The notes under the pieces were generated by a model that searched no databases, was not told the origin of the DNA, and was given only the letters and a program-made list of their open reading frames with translations. Below are positions 8,205-15,298 of a DNA stretch of 64,000 nucleotides, piece by piece (position 1 is the first letter of the stretch; the number at the start of each line of letters is the position of its first letter). The position numbers and the translations under genes were made by a program. This DNA is from Microbacterium sp. GTDB lineage: Bacteria > Actinomycetota > Actinomycetes > Actinomycetales > Microbacteriaceae. Where the stretch lies: positions 310,001-374,000 of the forward strand of contig NZ_JAFKIP010000004.1 of the NCBI RefSeq assembly GCF_017305435.1, given 5' to 3'.

Positions 8205-9428
8205 ATGGACAGCGGAAACCTCGCGTGGTCTGTCGCGGCGACAGCCCTCGTACTTTTTATGACGCCCGGCGTGGCGTTCTTCTACGGCGGGCTCGTCAAG
8301 GCCAAGAGCGTCGTCAGCATGATGATGCTGAGCTTCGGCGCGATGGGCCTGGTCGGCGTGCTCTGGATCCTCTATGGATTCAACATGTCCGCAATCAGCG
8401 ACGGTCCGACCTGGCTCGCCGGCAACCCCTTCTCGGACTTCGGTCTGGGCAGTGCTGACAGCGACACGCTCGTGGGAGCCACCTTCGGGGCGACCTTCGC
8501 GATCATCACCGTCGCGCTCATCTCGGGTGCCATCGCCGACCGCGCGAAGTTCGGCTCCTGGATGATCTTCGCCGGCATCTGGGCGACGGTGGTCTACTTC
8601 CCGGTGGCCGCATGGGTCTGGGGCGGCGGCTGGATCATGGAGCTCGGCGCGACCTTCGGCTGGGATGTCTCGGTCATCGACTACGCCGGCGGCACCGCCG
8701 TCCACATCAACGCCGGTGCAGCAGCTCTGGCTCTCGCCCTCGTCCTCGGCAAGCGCGTCGGCTTCCAGAAGGGCATCCACAAGCCGCACAACGTGCCGCT
8801 CGTCATGCTCGGTGCGGCCATTCTGTGGTTCGGCTGGTTCGGGTTCAACGCCGGCGCCGAAGGCACCACCGGAGCGCTCGGCACGGACGGATCGGTGGTC
8901 GGCCTCATCATCGTCAACACGCTGGGGGCCACGGCGGCTGCCATCCTCGGCTGGGTGGTCGTCGAGAAGCTCAAGGACGGCAAGTCGACCTCGGTGGGCG
9001 CCGCCTCCGGCGCCGTCGCGGGTCTCGTCGCGATCACGCCCTCCTGCGCCAACCTCGCTCCGGGCTGGGCTCTGCTGCTCGGCCTGATCGCCGGCGCCGT
9101 CTGCGCCCTGGCGATCGAGCTCAAGTGGAAGCTCGGCTACGACGACTCGCTCGACGTCGTGGGTGTCCACCTCGTCGGCGGTCTGATCGGTACGCTCTAC
9201 CTCGGCTTCTTCGCCACCGACACCGGCCTGTTCCTCGGTGGTGGCTTCGAGCAGCTCGTCGTCCAGTTCATCGCGGCGTTCGCCGTCCTGATCTTCTCCT
9301 TCGTCGTCGCCTACGTCCTGGGCCTCGCGATCGAGAAGACGATCGGGTTCCGCGTCAAGAACGAGGACGAGATCGCCGGCATCGACACCGTCGTGCACGG
9401 TGAAGAGGGCTACGCGCTCGTCGACTGA
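8205..9428 (+). CDS. amtB: Ammonium transporter (Amt family)
   Basis: A trimeric inner-membrane channel for ammonium/ammonia uptake. The 407-residue protein is hydrophobic throughout with about eleven membrane spans. The two pore histidines are present: H167 in GGTAVHINAG and H322 in VVGVHLVGG. Other family signatures are FFYGGLVKAKSV and WFGFNAGAE. The start is ATG 8205, preceded by a GTGAGG stretch. Upstream is a GlnR-like operator, suggesting induction on nitrogen limitation. Unlike many actinobacteria, no glnK or glnD follows: a strong hairpin at 9441 ends the unit, so it appears monocistronic. Confidence 0.95.
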   Translation: MDSGNLAWSVAATALVLFMTPGVAFFYGGLVKAKSVVSMMMLSFGAMGLVGVLWILYGFNMSAISDGPTWLAGNPFSDFGLGSADSDTLVGATFGATFAIITVALISGAIADRAKFGSWMIFAGIWATVVYFPVAAWVWGGGWIMELGATFGWDVSVIDYAGGTAVHINAGAAALALALVLGKRVGFQKGIHKPHNVPLVMLGAAILWFGWFGFNAGAEGTTGALGTDGSVVGLIIVNTLGATAAAILGWVVVEKLKDGKSTSVGAASGAVAGLVAITPSCANLAPGWALLLGLIAGAVCALAIELKWKLGYDDSLDVVGVHLVGGLIGTLYLGFFATDTGLFLGGGFEQLVVQFIAAFAVLIFSFVVAYVLGLAIEKTIGFRVKNEDEIAGIDTVVHGEEGYALVD

Positions 9429-9440
9429 CCCGTGAGCACC

Positions 9441-9472
9441 GGAGGGCGTCGGACTGCGGTCCGGCGCCCTCC
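9441..9472 (+). terminator. Rho-independent-type terminator of amtB
   Basis: A 14-bp stem with one G-U pair and the loop TGCG (arms 9441-9454 and 9459-9472), starting 13 bp after the amtB stop. There is no strong T-tract. Confidence 0.75.
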
Positions 9473-9512
9473 GTCATGTTCGGTGGACCCCGAGGGTCGT
9501 TAGGGTGGGGGC

Positions 9513-10079
9513 ATGGCAGGCAGATCGGACGGCTACCTCGCGGGGCTCCTGAAGGGCATCGTCAACGTCTTCACCGGGGGAGCGGCGGTCGTCGACGAGC
9601 AGCTCCAGCAGGCGAAGAGGCGAGAGGATGCCGCCTCGTCGACGGATTCCGCGGGCCAGCACGGGCGGACGGCGACGATCGAGATCGCGCCGCCGCGAGC
9701 CGACGGCCTGCGCATCACATACGCGCCCGAGCGAGACGGCGACCCCGACGCCGGCGAGGTCGTGTGGACCTGGGTGCCGTACGAGGAGAACGACGGGCGC
9801 GGCAAGGATCGGCCTGTTCTCGTCGTCGGCCGTCAGAGCGCCGACCGCGTCTTCGCAGTGCGGCTGACGAGCAAGGCGCACGACGGCAACCGCGATTATC
9901 TGCCGATCGGTTCGGGCGCGTGGGACTCGCAGGGGCGACCGTCCTGGGTGGACATCGAGCGGCTCTACTCCGTGCACCACGAGGGGATGCGTCGCGAGGC
10001 ATCCGCCATCGATCTGAAGCGCTTCGCCGTCGTCGCCCAGGCACTGCAGCGCCGCTACGGCTGGCAGGTCGGCGAGTAG
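9513..10079 (+). CDS. PemK/MazF-like domain protein
   Basis: A 188-residue protein whose C-terminal two thirds resemble the PemK/MazF fold: GEVVWTWVPYEE followed by KDRPVLVVGR, the usual opening strands, then VRLTSKAH. The N-terminal 60 residues are polar and unlike compact MazF toxins. MazF proteins are mRNA interferases, but no antitoxin gene is adjacent and the protein is longer than the toxins, so a toxin role is not established; actinobacterial relatives are often solitary. TAGGGT (9501-9506) ends six bases before the ATG, indicating a leaderless transcript. Its stop lies 2 bp before the first copy of the 30-bp repeat. Confidence 0.65.
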   Translation: MAGRSDGYLAGLLKGIVNVFTGGAAVVDEQLQQAKRREDAASSTDSAGQHGRTATIEIAPPRADGLRITYAPERDGDPDAGEVVWTWVPYEENDGRGKDRPVLVVGRQSADRVFAVRLTSKAHDGNRDYLPIGSGAWDSQGRPSWVDIERLYSVHHEGMRREASAIDLKRFAVVAQALQRRYGWQVGE

Positions 10080-10081
10080 CG

Positions 10082-10111
10082 GCTCATGCCTCGGTGGTCG
10101 TCGCGTGCGGC
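10082..10111. repeat. 30-bp direct repeat, copy 1
   Basis: Identical to 10831-10860. This copy reproduces the last nine codons and stop of ynfA, 2 bp downstream of the PemK-like stop codon, and is separated from the real ynfA end by the lipoprotein gene. Confidence 0.9.
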
Positions 10112-10121
10112 TCTTTCGGTG

Positions 10122-10730
10122 TCAATCGCAACCTTGATCAGCGGACATCCGCTCAGCGACCCCGGACACCAGTGACTCGAGTTCCGCCTGATCGAGTTGG
10201 TTCGTGGAAGACATCGTGATGGTCTCCAGGAGGAGGTCGCCACAGGCGGCGACCATGTTCGACATGACCCAGCTTCCCGCGTCGTCAGTGCCCGCGGCCT
10301 GGTAGGCGAACGAGTCCTCGCCGATGGCCTCGATCATCGAGCCGTTCCTCCGCGGCAACTGGCCGAGTGCGCACGGTGCGACGGACCGGCGCACCGCGTC
10401 GACGCTCGGCGCCGCGGCGCCGTCGAATCGCTTGAGGACGACCGCTACGCTCTCCCCTTCACGGTCCAAGAACTGGGAGGCGTGCGCAACGATCGTGGTG
10501 TCGGGCCATGCGAACGGAGCTCCGGTGCAGTCGGAGGATTCTCCTCCGACGTCGCCGTGGTCCGCCGTCACCGTCCAACCTGGGGCCTCCGACACGGTCA
10601 CCATCAGGCGGTCGAGCGCCGTGCCTGTGCTCTCATCGAGCGAGCGGTCCGAGAGCAGAGGCGTGCAGGCGGTCAATGAAACTGCCACGAGGAGGACCGT
10701 CAGCGCCGTCGGAAGAGAGGGGATGCGCAC
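10122..10730 (-). CDS. Putative lipoprotein of unknown function
   Basis: A 202-residue protein from GTG 10730. The N-terminus is a lipoprotein signal peptide: a short basic start, a hydrophobic core (ALTVLLVAVSLTAC) and a lipobox LTAC, so it should be exported and lipid-anchored. The mature part is acidic, has several cysteines (SSDCTG, APCALG, AACGD and the terminal CD) that could form disulfides, and no recognised domain. The frame is open to 10808, but GTG 10730 places the hydrophobic core correctly. It lies on a segment framed by a 30-bp direct repeat between convergent genes, and its codon use looks slightly less GC-rich than its neighbours, suggesting later arrival. Confidence 0.65.
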   Translation of the reverse strand: MRIPSLPTALTVLLVAVSLTACTPLLSDRSLDESTGTALDRLMVTVSEAPGWTVTADHGDVGGESSDCTGAPFAWPDTTIVAHASQFLDREGESVAVVLKRFDGAAAPSVDAVRRSVAPCALGQLPRRNGSMIEAIGEDSFAYQAAGTDDAGSWVMSNMVAACGDLLLETITMSSTNQLDQAELESLVSGVAERMSADQGCD

Positions 10731-10830
10731 GGAGTCAGCTTGCCATCCCAGGAGCAGAGAGGAGGGGAATGGACGGTGCGGGCCTCGATCGCATCGCATC
10801 GCGCCCAAGTGTGAGCATCCGCATCGGCGT

Positions 10831-10860
10831 GCTCATGCCTCGGTGGTCGTCGCGTGCGGC
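10831..10860. repeat. 30-bp direct repeat, copy 2 (3' end of ynfA)
   Basis: Identical to 10082-10111, 749 bp away. Here the sequence encodes the real C-terminus of YnfA and its stop codon. Confidence 0.9.
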
Positions 10861-11180
10861 GCGAGGATGATGATCGCGGCGCCCAGGAGCGCGACGGCGG
10901 ATCCGACGTAGTCCCAGACGGTCGGGCGGAAGCCGTCGACGACGATGCCCCACGCGAGCGAACCTGCGACGAAGACGCCGCCGTATGCGGCGAGGACGCG
11001 GCCGAAGTGCGCGTCTGGCTGGAAGGCGGCGATGAAGCCGTAGGCGCCCAGCGCGATGACGCCGAGCGCGGCGAACAGCCAGCCGCGGTTCTCCCGCACC
11101 GACTGCCAGATCAGCCACGCGCCGCCGATCTCAGCGACGGCGGCGAGGGCGAAGAGGGTGACGATGCGCAGCGTGGTCAT
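10833..11180 (-). CDS. ynfA: YnfA family (UPF0060) small membrane protein
   Basis: A 115-residue protein with four predicted membrane spans and the family motifs [33 protein letters not shown] and GSAVALLGA. YnfA proteins resemble small multidrug-resistance transporters, and a role in efflux has been proposed for some members; the substrate here is unknown. The frame is open to 11474 but includes the tRNA-Val region. ATG 11180 gives the normal length. The last nine codons plus stop are duplicated 749 bp downstream, beyond the lipoprotein gene. Confidence 0.88.
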   Translation of the reverse strand: MTTLRIVTLFALAAVAEIGGAWLIWQSVRENRGWLFAALGVIALGAYGFIAAFQPDAHFGRVLAAYGGVFVAGSLAWGIVVDGFRPTVWDYVGSAVALLGAAIIILAPHATTTEA

Positions 11181-11274
11181 GTATGCCAGTCTGCCGAACC
11201 CGTGTTTCCGCGTCGTGACGGGCCATGCGAGGAGAGGCGCGCGAATGAAAAGACCCCCGCCGAGGCGCGGGATG

Positions 11275-11350
11275 TGGTGGGCGATACCAGACTCGAACTG
11301 ATGACCTCTTCCGTGTGAAGGAAGCGCGCTACCAACTGCGCCAATCGCCC
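11275..11350 (-). tRNA. tRNA-Val (CAC)
   Basis: A 76-nt cloverleaf including an encoded CCA. The acceptor stem GGGCGAT pairs with ATCGCCC, the anticodon loop TTCACAC lies between CTTCC and GGAAG, and the T arm contains GTTCGA. The anticodon CAC reads valine GUG codons. It lies alone on the minus strand opposite the Gly-Cys-Val cluster. Confidence 0.95.
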
Positions 11351-11461
11351 GTGATCCGTGAGGACCGAGATCCGATGCTACCGGATGCCGGGCGCCCCGC
11401 CCAATCGACGCGCGTGACACGCGCGGGGGCGCACCGGTTTTGCGCTCGCGCGATCGTCGGC

Positions 11462-11467
11462 TAAAGT
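11462..11467 (+). promoter_or_regulatory. -10 box of the Gly-Cys-Val tRNA operon
   Basis: TAAAGT, with TTGCGC 16 bp upstream (11440-11445) as a possible -35. The predicted transcription start near 11474 is about 27 nt before the first tRNA. Confidence 0.5.
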
Positions 11468-11500
11468 CATTCAAGTGCTCAGGGGAACCGGAGTGCGAAT

Positions 11501-11573
11501 GCGGATGTAGCGCAGTTGGTAGCGCATCACCTTGCCAAGGTGAGGGTCGCGAGTTCGAGTCTCGTCATCCGCT
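11501..11573 (+). tRNA. tRNA-Gly (GCC)
   Basis: A 73-nt cloverleaf. The acceptor GCGGATG pairs with CATCCGC, the anticodon loop has GCC between CACCT and AGGTG, and the T arm has GTTCGAG. CCA is not encoded. First of a Gly-Cys-Val cluster. Confidence 0.96.
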
Positions 11574-11628
11574 CGAGTGCGGGGATCTCTTTTCGAAGGG
11601 GTCACTCCACGTGGGTCGAACCCCACAC

Positions 11629-11699
11629 GGTGGCGTGGCCGAGCGGCTAGGCACCGGCCTGCAAAGCCGTTTACACGGGTTCGAATCCCGTCGCCACCT
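11629..11699 (+). tRNA. tRNA-Cys (GCA)
   Basis: A 71-nt cloverleaf. The acceptor GGTGGCG pairs with CGCCACC, anticodon GCA in CTGCAAA, T arm GGTTCGAATCC. CCA is not encoded. The spacer before it contains a short GTGGG/CCCAC hairpin resembling a T-arm fragment. Confidence 0.95.
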
Positions 11700-11726
11700 C
11701 GCCTCATAACTGAATAGCCTGTTTAG

Positions 11727-11798
11727 GCGCGATTGGCGCAGCGGTAGCGCGCTTCCCTGACACGGAAGAGGTCACTGGTTCGATCCCAGTATCGCGCA
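11727..11798 (+). tRNA. tRNA-Val (GAC)
   Basis: A 72-nt cloverleaf. The acceptor GCGCGAT pairs with ATCGCGC, anticodon GAC, T arm GGTTCGATCC. It shares most of its D and anticodon arms with the tRNA-Val (CAC) on the other strand. Last gene of the cluster, followed by a terminator. Confidence 0.96.
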
Positions 11799-11804
11799 CT
11801 CCTC

Positions 11805-11832
11805 AAAACCCCTGATGATTCAGGGGTTTTTT
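11805..11832 (+). terminator. Rho-independent terminator of the tRNA cluster
   Basis: A perfect 11-bp stem (AAAACCCCTGA with TCAGGGGTTTT), a 4-nt loop and a T-run of six, 7 bp after tRNA-Val. It is the only classical T-tailed terminator noted in the window. Confidence 0.92.
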
Positions 11833-11960
11833 GCGTTTCCAGGACAATGATCCGCCGGCTGTGCCGTCCACGTGCGATTCCGGGGCTTCTCAAAGGAACA
11901 CCCGCCAAGATGGGAGCGGCGCTGCGCGTGCATCGCTTCATCGACCAGGGGGAGAGGCCA

Positions 11961-12377
11961 ATGGCATCCGAGGAGTTCGCCGGTCCTATCGACTACATCG
12001 TGTTCGCACTCGACGAGGGCGCTGACCTCAGCGCGGGTCTCGCCGCGATTCTCGAACGCGTCGACCAGGGCATCGTCGAGATCCTAGACATCGAGCTGAT
12101 CGCGCGCGACGTGGACGGCCACCCCATGCGCCGCCATCTGGAGTCGACGGACTTCGACGGCGCGGAGAGTGACATCCTGGACGACGAGGATCTCGCCGGC
12201 ATCGCGGATGCCCTCGGGGAGGGGCAGGTCGCTCTCGCGATCGTCTACGAGGACCGCTCACTCGCCTCGGCGGCCGCGGCCTTCCGCGCGCTCGGCGGAA
12301 TGGAGCTCTTCTCCGGCGGGATCGCGGTCGACGACCTCGAGCGGAACCTCGATCGCGCCACCGCGGCGACGGCCTGA
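11961..12377 (+). CDS. DUF6325 family protein
   Basis: A 138-residue acidic soluble protein of unknown function, recognised from overall sequence (IDYIVFALDEGADLSAGL at the start and an ALAIVYEDRSLASAAAAFRA segment). Members are commonly followed by a SHOCT-domain gene, as here. The start is ATG 11961 with GGGGGAGAGG ahead of it. The frame extends upstream, but this start has the best ribosome-binding site. The clustering of DUF6325 with SHOCT proteins suggests an envelope- or stress-related role, which is inference only. Confidence 0.7.
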   Translation: MASEEFAGPIDYIVFALDEGADLSAGLAAILERVDQGIVEILDIELIARDVDGHPMRRHLESTDFDGAESDILDDEDLAGIADALGEGQVALAIVYEDRSLASAAAAFRALGGMELFSGGIAVDDLERNLDRATAATA

Positions 12378-12425
12378 TCGCCCGCACCTCTTCTCGCCCG
12401 CCTCGTCACGATTGAGATACAGACC

Positions 12426-12710
12426 ATGAGCCTTCTCCGCACCGCCGCCCGCGCCCACGTCGCCACGCGCGTCATCGGGAGCACCCATCGCCGTCAGCAG
12501 CAGCGCTGGGCTGCGCAAGATGCCGCAGCCGCACAGACCGCACACGCCGCACCCCCGGCGACGCCCGCCCCGTCGGCAGAACCCGTTCCCGCACCCGCTC
12601 AGGGCTCGATGCTCGACCAGCTCGCGCAGCTCGGTCAGCTGCGCGACGCCGGCGTGCTGACGGCGCAGGAGTTCGAGACCCAGAAGCAGCGCATCCTCGC
12701 GGCAGGCTGA
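12426..12710 (+). CDS. SHOCT domain-containing protein
   Basis: 94 residues: a basic N-terminus, an Ala/Pro-rich linker (about 36-60), and a C-terminal SHOCT motif (DQLAQLGQLRDAGVLTAQEF, then the QKQRIL stretch). SHOCT is a short helical module thought to mediate oligomerisation or anchoring. It lies 48 bp after the DUF6325 gene and is probably in the same transcript. Confidence 0.82.
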   Translation: MSLLRTAARAHVATRVIGSTHRRQQQRWAAQDAAAAQTAHAAPPATPAPSAEPVPAPAQGSMLDQLAQLGQLRDAGVLTAQEFETQKQRILAAG

Positions 12711-12738
12711 GACGCGCCGCGAGGGCTAGGCTCACGGC

Positions 12739-13254
12739 ATGGCTCAGCTCGTACTCACCGTCGTCGGCGACGATCGCGCCGGACTCGTCTCCGCCCTCGC
12801 CGAGCGGGTCTCCGCCGCAGGTGCGAACTGGGAGCAGAGCGAGCTCGCAGAACTCGCCGGCGCGTTCGCCGGCATCGTGCTCGTGAGCGTGCCCGACGAC
12901 CGTGTCGCCGAGCTCACCGCCTCCCTGCGGTCCCTCGACGGTCTGTTGAACGTCGCGGTGCACAGCGGGAGCGCCGTCGAGGGACGTCAGAGCGAACAAG
13001 CGCGCACCCTCGAGATCACCGTCCTCGGCAACGACCGCCCCGGGATCGTGCGCGATGTCACTTCGGCCATCGCCGCGCACGCGCTCTCGATCGACACGTT
13101 CCGCAGTCGCACCCTCGAGGCGCCTATGGCGGGTGGAACGCTGTTCGAGGCGACAGCTGGCATCCAGCTTCCGCACGATGCGGATGCCACCCAGATCGCC
13201 CGAGCGCTGGAAGCCCTCGCCGGCGAGATCCAGGTCGATCTCACGATCGCGTGA
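12739..13254 (+). CDS. Double ACT-domain protein (glycine cleavage repressor GcvR-like)
   Basis: 171 residues made of two ACT-like modules, each opening with an amino-acid-binding type motif: VLTVVGDDRAGLVSALAERV (residues 5-24) and ITVLGNDRPGIVRDVTSAI (about 92-110). This layout matches GcvR-like regulators, in which ACT domains bind a small ligand such as an amino acid; no DNA-binding domain is present, so it probably acts by protein contact. TAGGCT (12727-12732) ends six bases before the ATG, indicating leaderless transcription. The alkD start overlaps its stop. Confidence 0.8.
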   Translation: MAQLVLTVVGDDRAGLVSALAERVSAAGANWEQSELAELAGAFAGIVLVSVPDDRVAELTASLRSLDGLLNVAVHSGSAVEGRQSEQARTLEITVLGNDRPGIVRDVTSAIAAHALSIDTFRSRTLEAPMAGGTLFEATAGIQLPHDADATQIARALEALAGEIQVDLTIA

Positions 13255-13940
13255 TGACCGGCGACGCGACGGACGGTGACGAGGTCGGTCGCCTCGCCTC
13301 CGCGATCAGAGCGGACCTGCGCGCACACGCCGATCCGCTGCGCGCCCCGGGCCAGCAGGCGTACATGAAGTCCGCGATGCCCTTCCTCGGCGTGAGCGTG
13401 CCCGTCGCACGGCGGATCGCTCGCACGCACGCGCGTCACGTGCGGCCCGAGGTCCTGCGGCGGACGGCGGGTGTGCTGTGGGATGAGGCATCCCAGAGGG
13501 AGGAACGGTACGCCGCGCTGGCGCTCCTCGGCCTCGACGGGCTGCGAGGCGACCCGGAGACGGTTCCGCTCATCGAGCACATGGTGACGACGGGCCGCTG
13601 GTGGGACATCACCGACGAGCTCGCCCATCGGGTCGCGGACCTGCTCGACGCCGATCCGCTCCCGGCCGCCGCGCTCGTCCGCGCCTGGAGCGTGGACAAC
13701 GACCTCTGGCTCCGCCGGCTCGCGATCATCTCCCAGCTCGGGCGGCGCGACGACCTCGATCGCGACCTCCTCACGGATGTCGTCGAGCAGAATGTGGACG
13801 ATCCCGAGTTCTTCATCCGGAAGGCGATCGGCTGGGCTCTGCGCGACGCCGCCCGTGCGCACCCGGACTGGGTGCGCGAATTCGTCGCCACGCACACGCT
13901 CAGCCCCCTGAGCGTGCGGGAGGCGACCAAGCACCTGTGA
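13254..13940 (+). CDS. DNA alkylation repair protein (AlkD-like HEAT-repeat glycosylase)
   Basis: 228 residues of helical HEAT-like repeats, as in AlkC/AlkD DNA glycosylases, which remove N3- and N7-alkylated purines. Family signatures are FLGVSVPVARRIAR near the start, WWDITDELAHRV, DNDLWLRRLAIISQL, and the conserved end of FFIRKAIGWALRDAARAHPD followed by LSVREATKHL. ATG 13254 overlaps the previous stop (TGATG); a GTG at 13251 would add one residue. It is translationally coupled to the ACT-domain gene. Confidence 0.88.
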   Translation: MTGDATDGDEVGRLASAIRADLRAHADPLRAPGQQAYMKSAMPFLGVSVPVARRIARTHARHVRPEVLRRTAGVLWDEASQREERYAALALLGLDGLRGDPETVPLIEHMVTTGRWWDITDELAHRVADLLDADPLPAAALVRAWSVDNDLWLRRLAIISQLGRRDDLDRDLLTDVVEQNVDDPEFFIRKAIGWALRDAARAHPDWVREFVATHTLSPLSVREATKHL

Positions 13941-13955
13941 TCGGCGCGGCCCGTA

Positions 13956-15116
13956 TCAGCGGAGCGCGAGCGGAACCACGGCGGCGGCCACGATGACGGG
14001 CGCGGCGACGAGTCCGGCCAGCACGTACCGGCCCCACGGCACCTCGATGTCGAGCGCGCGGAGCCGTTCGTGCCACAGCAGGGTCGCCAAGGACGCCCAC
14101 GGGCTCACGAGGGGACCGGCGCCGACGCCGATGAGCAGAGCGGCGAGGCGCACGGGCGAATCGGCGACGGATTCGAGCGCCAGGTATGCGGGGAGGTTGT
14201 TGACGACGTTCGCCGCGACCGCGCCGACACCCGCGAGCCGCCACAGCTCGAGGAGGCCGTCACCGGTGCCGGTGGCGGCGCTGAGGAGGGCCGGCAGCCC
14301 CCAGGCCTCGAGCGCGCCGACGGCGAGGAAGAGTCCCGAGGCGAAGACGACGAGCTGCCAGGGCAGGAGCGCGAATCGAAGGAATCGGGGCGAGCGCCAT
14401 GCGAACACGAGGGCGAGGGCGACGGCCGCGCCGACGGCCGGAATCCAGGGCGGGATGCCGCTGACGAGGAGCGGCAGCATCACGACGAGGACTCCCGCCG
14501 CCCACCGCAGGAGGACCGGGTCGCTCACGCGGGGCGCCCGGGCCACGGTGAAGCGGCCACGCAGGGCACGGCGATGCCAGATCCACAGCAGGGCGACCGT
14601 CACCACGACCGCGACCACCGCGGACGGGCCGAGCAGGGCGAGGAACGCTCCGGCACCGCCCCCGAGCCGATGGTCGGCGAGGAGGTTCGTGAGGTTGGAC
14701 ACCGGGAGGAAGAGGGATGCCGCGTTCGCGAGCCAGACCGTCGCGAACGCGAACGGAAGCGGCGGCAACCGGTTCGACCGCGCGACGGCGACGACGACGG
14801 GGGTGAGAAGGACAGCCGTCGTGTCGAGGGAGAGGAACGCCGTCACCACGACGGCGAACACGACGATCGAGAGCCACAGCACGACGACGCGGCCGCGCGA
14901 CAGACGCGCGAGACGCGCGGCCACGAGATCGAACACGCCCGCGTGGGCCGCGAGCTCGGCGACGACGGTGACCGCCACCACGAACAGCAGGATCGGCCAG
15001 ACGCGGTCGGCGATCGCGAGCGCGTCGGCGCCCGGGAGCACACCGAAGACGACGGCGCCGCCTCCGAACAGCAGCAGCGTCGCTCCGATCACGGCCTGCA
15101 TCACGGCATCCATCAT
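13956..15116 (-). CDS. Ion transporter superfamily membrane protein (SLC13/ArsB/NhaD-like)
   Basis: A 386-residue, strongly hydrophobic protein with about ten to eleven membrane spans. Motifs such as LSLDTTAVLLTPVVVAVARS, ANAASLFLPVSNLTN and VANVVNNLPAYLALE are typical of the Arsenite/SLC13 (IT) superfamily, where two internally related re-entrant regions with Asn-rich motifs bind the substrate. The substrate cannot be told from sequence: arsenite, citrate-like anions or sodium are all possible. No ars genes are nearby. The frame is open to 15314, but that part overlaps the thrS leader, so ATG 15116 is chosen; ATG 15113 is equally plausible. Confidence 0.75.
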   Translation of the reverse strand: MMDAVMQAVIGATLLLFGGGAVVFGVLPGADALAIADRVWPILLFVVAVTVVAELAAHAGVFDLVAARLARLSRGRVVVLWLSIVVFAVVVTAFLSLDTTAVLLTPVVVAVARSNRLPPLPFAFATVWLANAASLFLPVSNLTNLLADHRLGGGAGAFLALLGPSAVVAVVVTVALLWIWHRRALRGRFTVARAPRVSDPVLLRWAAGVLVVMLPLLVSGIPPWIPAVGAAVALALVFAWRSPRFLRFALLPWQLVVFASGLFLAVGALEAWGLPALLSAATGTGDGLLELWRLAGVGAVAANVVNNLPAYLALESVADSPVRLAALLIGVGAGPLVSPWASLATLLWHERLRALDIEVPWGRYVLAGLVAAPVIVAAAVVPLALR

Positions 15117-15133
15117 GGACCGTGCCGCGGCGA

Positions 15134-15139
15134 TAGACT
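15134..15139 (+). promoter_or_regulatory. -10 box of the thrS transcript
   Basis: TAGACT ending six bases before an ATG at 15146, the same geometry as the other leaderless promoters here. Transcription would start at or next to 15146 and give a leader of about 153 nt before thrS. Confidence 0.55.
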
Positions 15140-15145
15140 GGCGAT

Positions 15146-15232
15146 ATGGGACAGAGCCGGATGATCGATGTCGCGTCCCGTATGCGAACGTCGGGCACGC
15201 GGACGCCCGGTGCACGAACGATCCGGGCCTGA
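15146..15232 (+). CDS. Candidate thrS leader peptide (28 codons, Thr/Arg-rich)
   Basis: A short open frame beginning with the ATG that lies six bases after the TAGACT box and ending in TGA 67 bp before thrS. It encodes 28 residues, with four threonines clustered at codons 15, 18, 20 and 25 (all ACG) in a run reading RTSGTRTPGART. Control codons of this kind in front of an aminoacyl-tRNA synthetase gene are what ribosome-mediated attenuation would need: slow decoding when charged tRNA-Thr is scarce. ACG and CGN codons are common in GC-rich DNA by chance, so the Thr count alone is weak; the leaderless start geometry and the alternative hairpins (15191-15256) are what make it credible. Too short for standard gene finders. 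Confidence 0.45.
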   Translation: MGQSRMIDVASRMRTSGTRTPGARTIRA

Positions 15233-15256
15233 GCGGGCGGGGCGCGGCAGCGCCCG
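15191..15256 (+). promoter_or_regulatory. Possible attenuator with mutually exclusive hairpins before thrS
   Basis: Four segments can pair in sequence. Segment 1 CGGGC (15192-15196) pairs with segment 2 GCCCG (15205-15209). Segment 2 GCCCGG (15205-15210) also pairs with segment 3 CCGGGC (15223-15228). Segment 3 can pair with segment 4 GCCCG (15252-15256). A local hairpin GGGCGC-GGCA-GCGCCC (15240-15255) is also perfect. This is the 1:2/3:4 versus 2:3 logic of attenuators. There is no T-run, so termination without U-tail or masking of the ribosome site would be needed. GC-rich sequence makes such pairings easy by chance. Confidence 0.35.
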
Positions 15257-15298
15257 AAGCTGAGCATCCCATCCGATCCATCCTCTGGAGACCCTCCC

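Noticed and set aside
10082-10860. Small integrative or insertion element
   Set aside because: The bracketed segment carries one lipoprotein gene and no recombinase or inverted termini, so it was recorded as a direct repeat pair only.
11574-11628. A further tRNA or tRNA fragment between tRNA-Gly and tRNA-Cys
   Set aside because: Only a short T-arm-like GTGGG/CCCAC hairpin is present. No acceptor or anticodon arms can be drawn.
15146-15298. T-box riboswitch before thrS
   Set aside because: No TGGNACCGCG T-box core or specifier-loop layout could be found; the leader-peptide model fits better.
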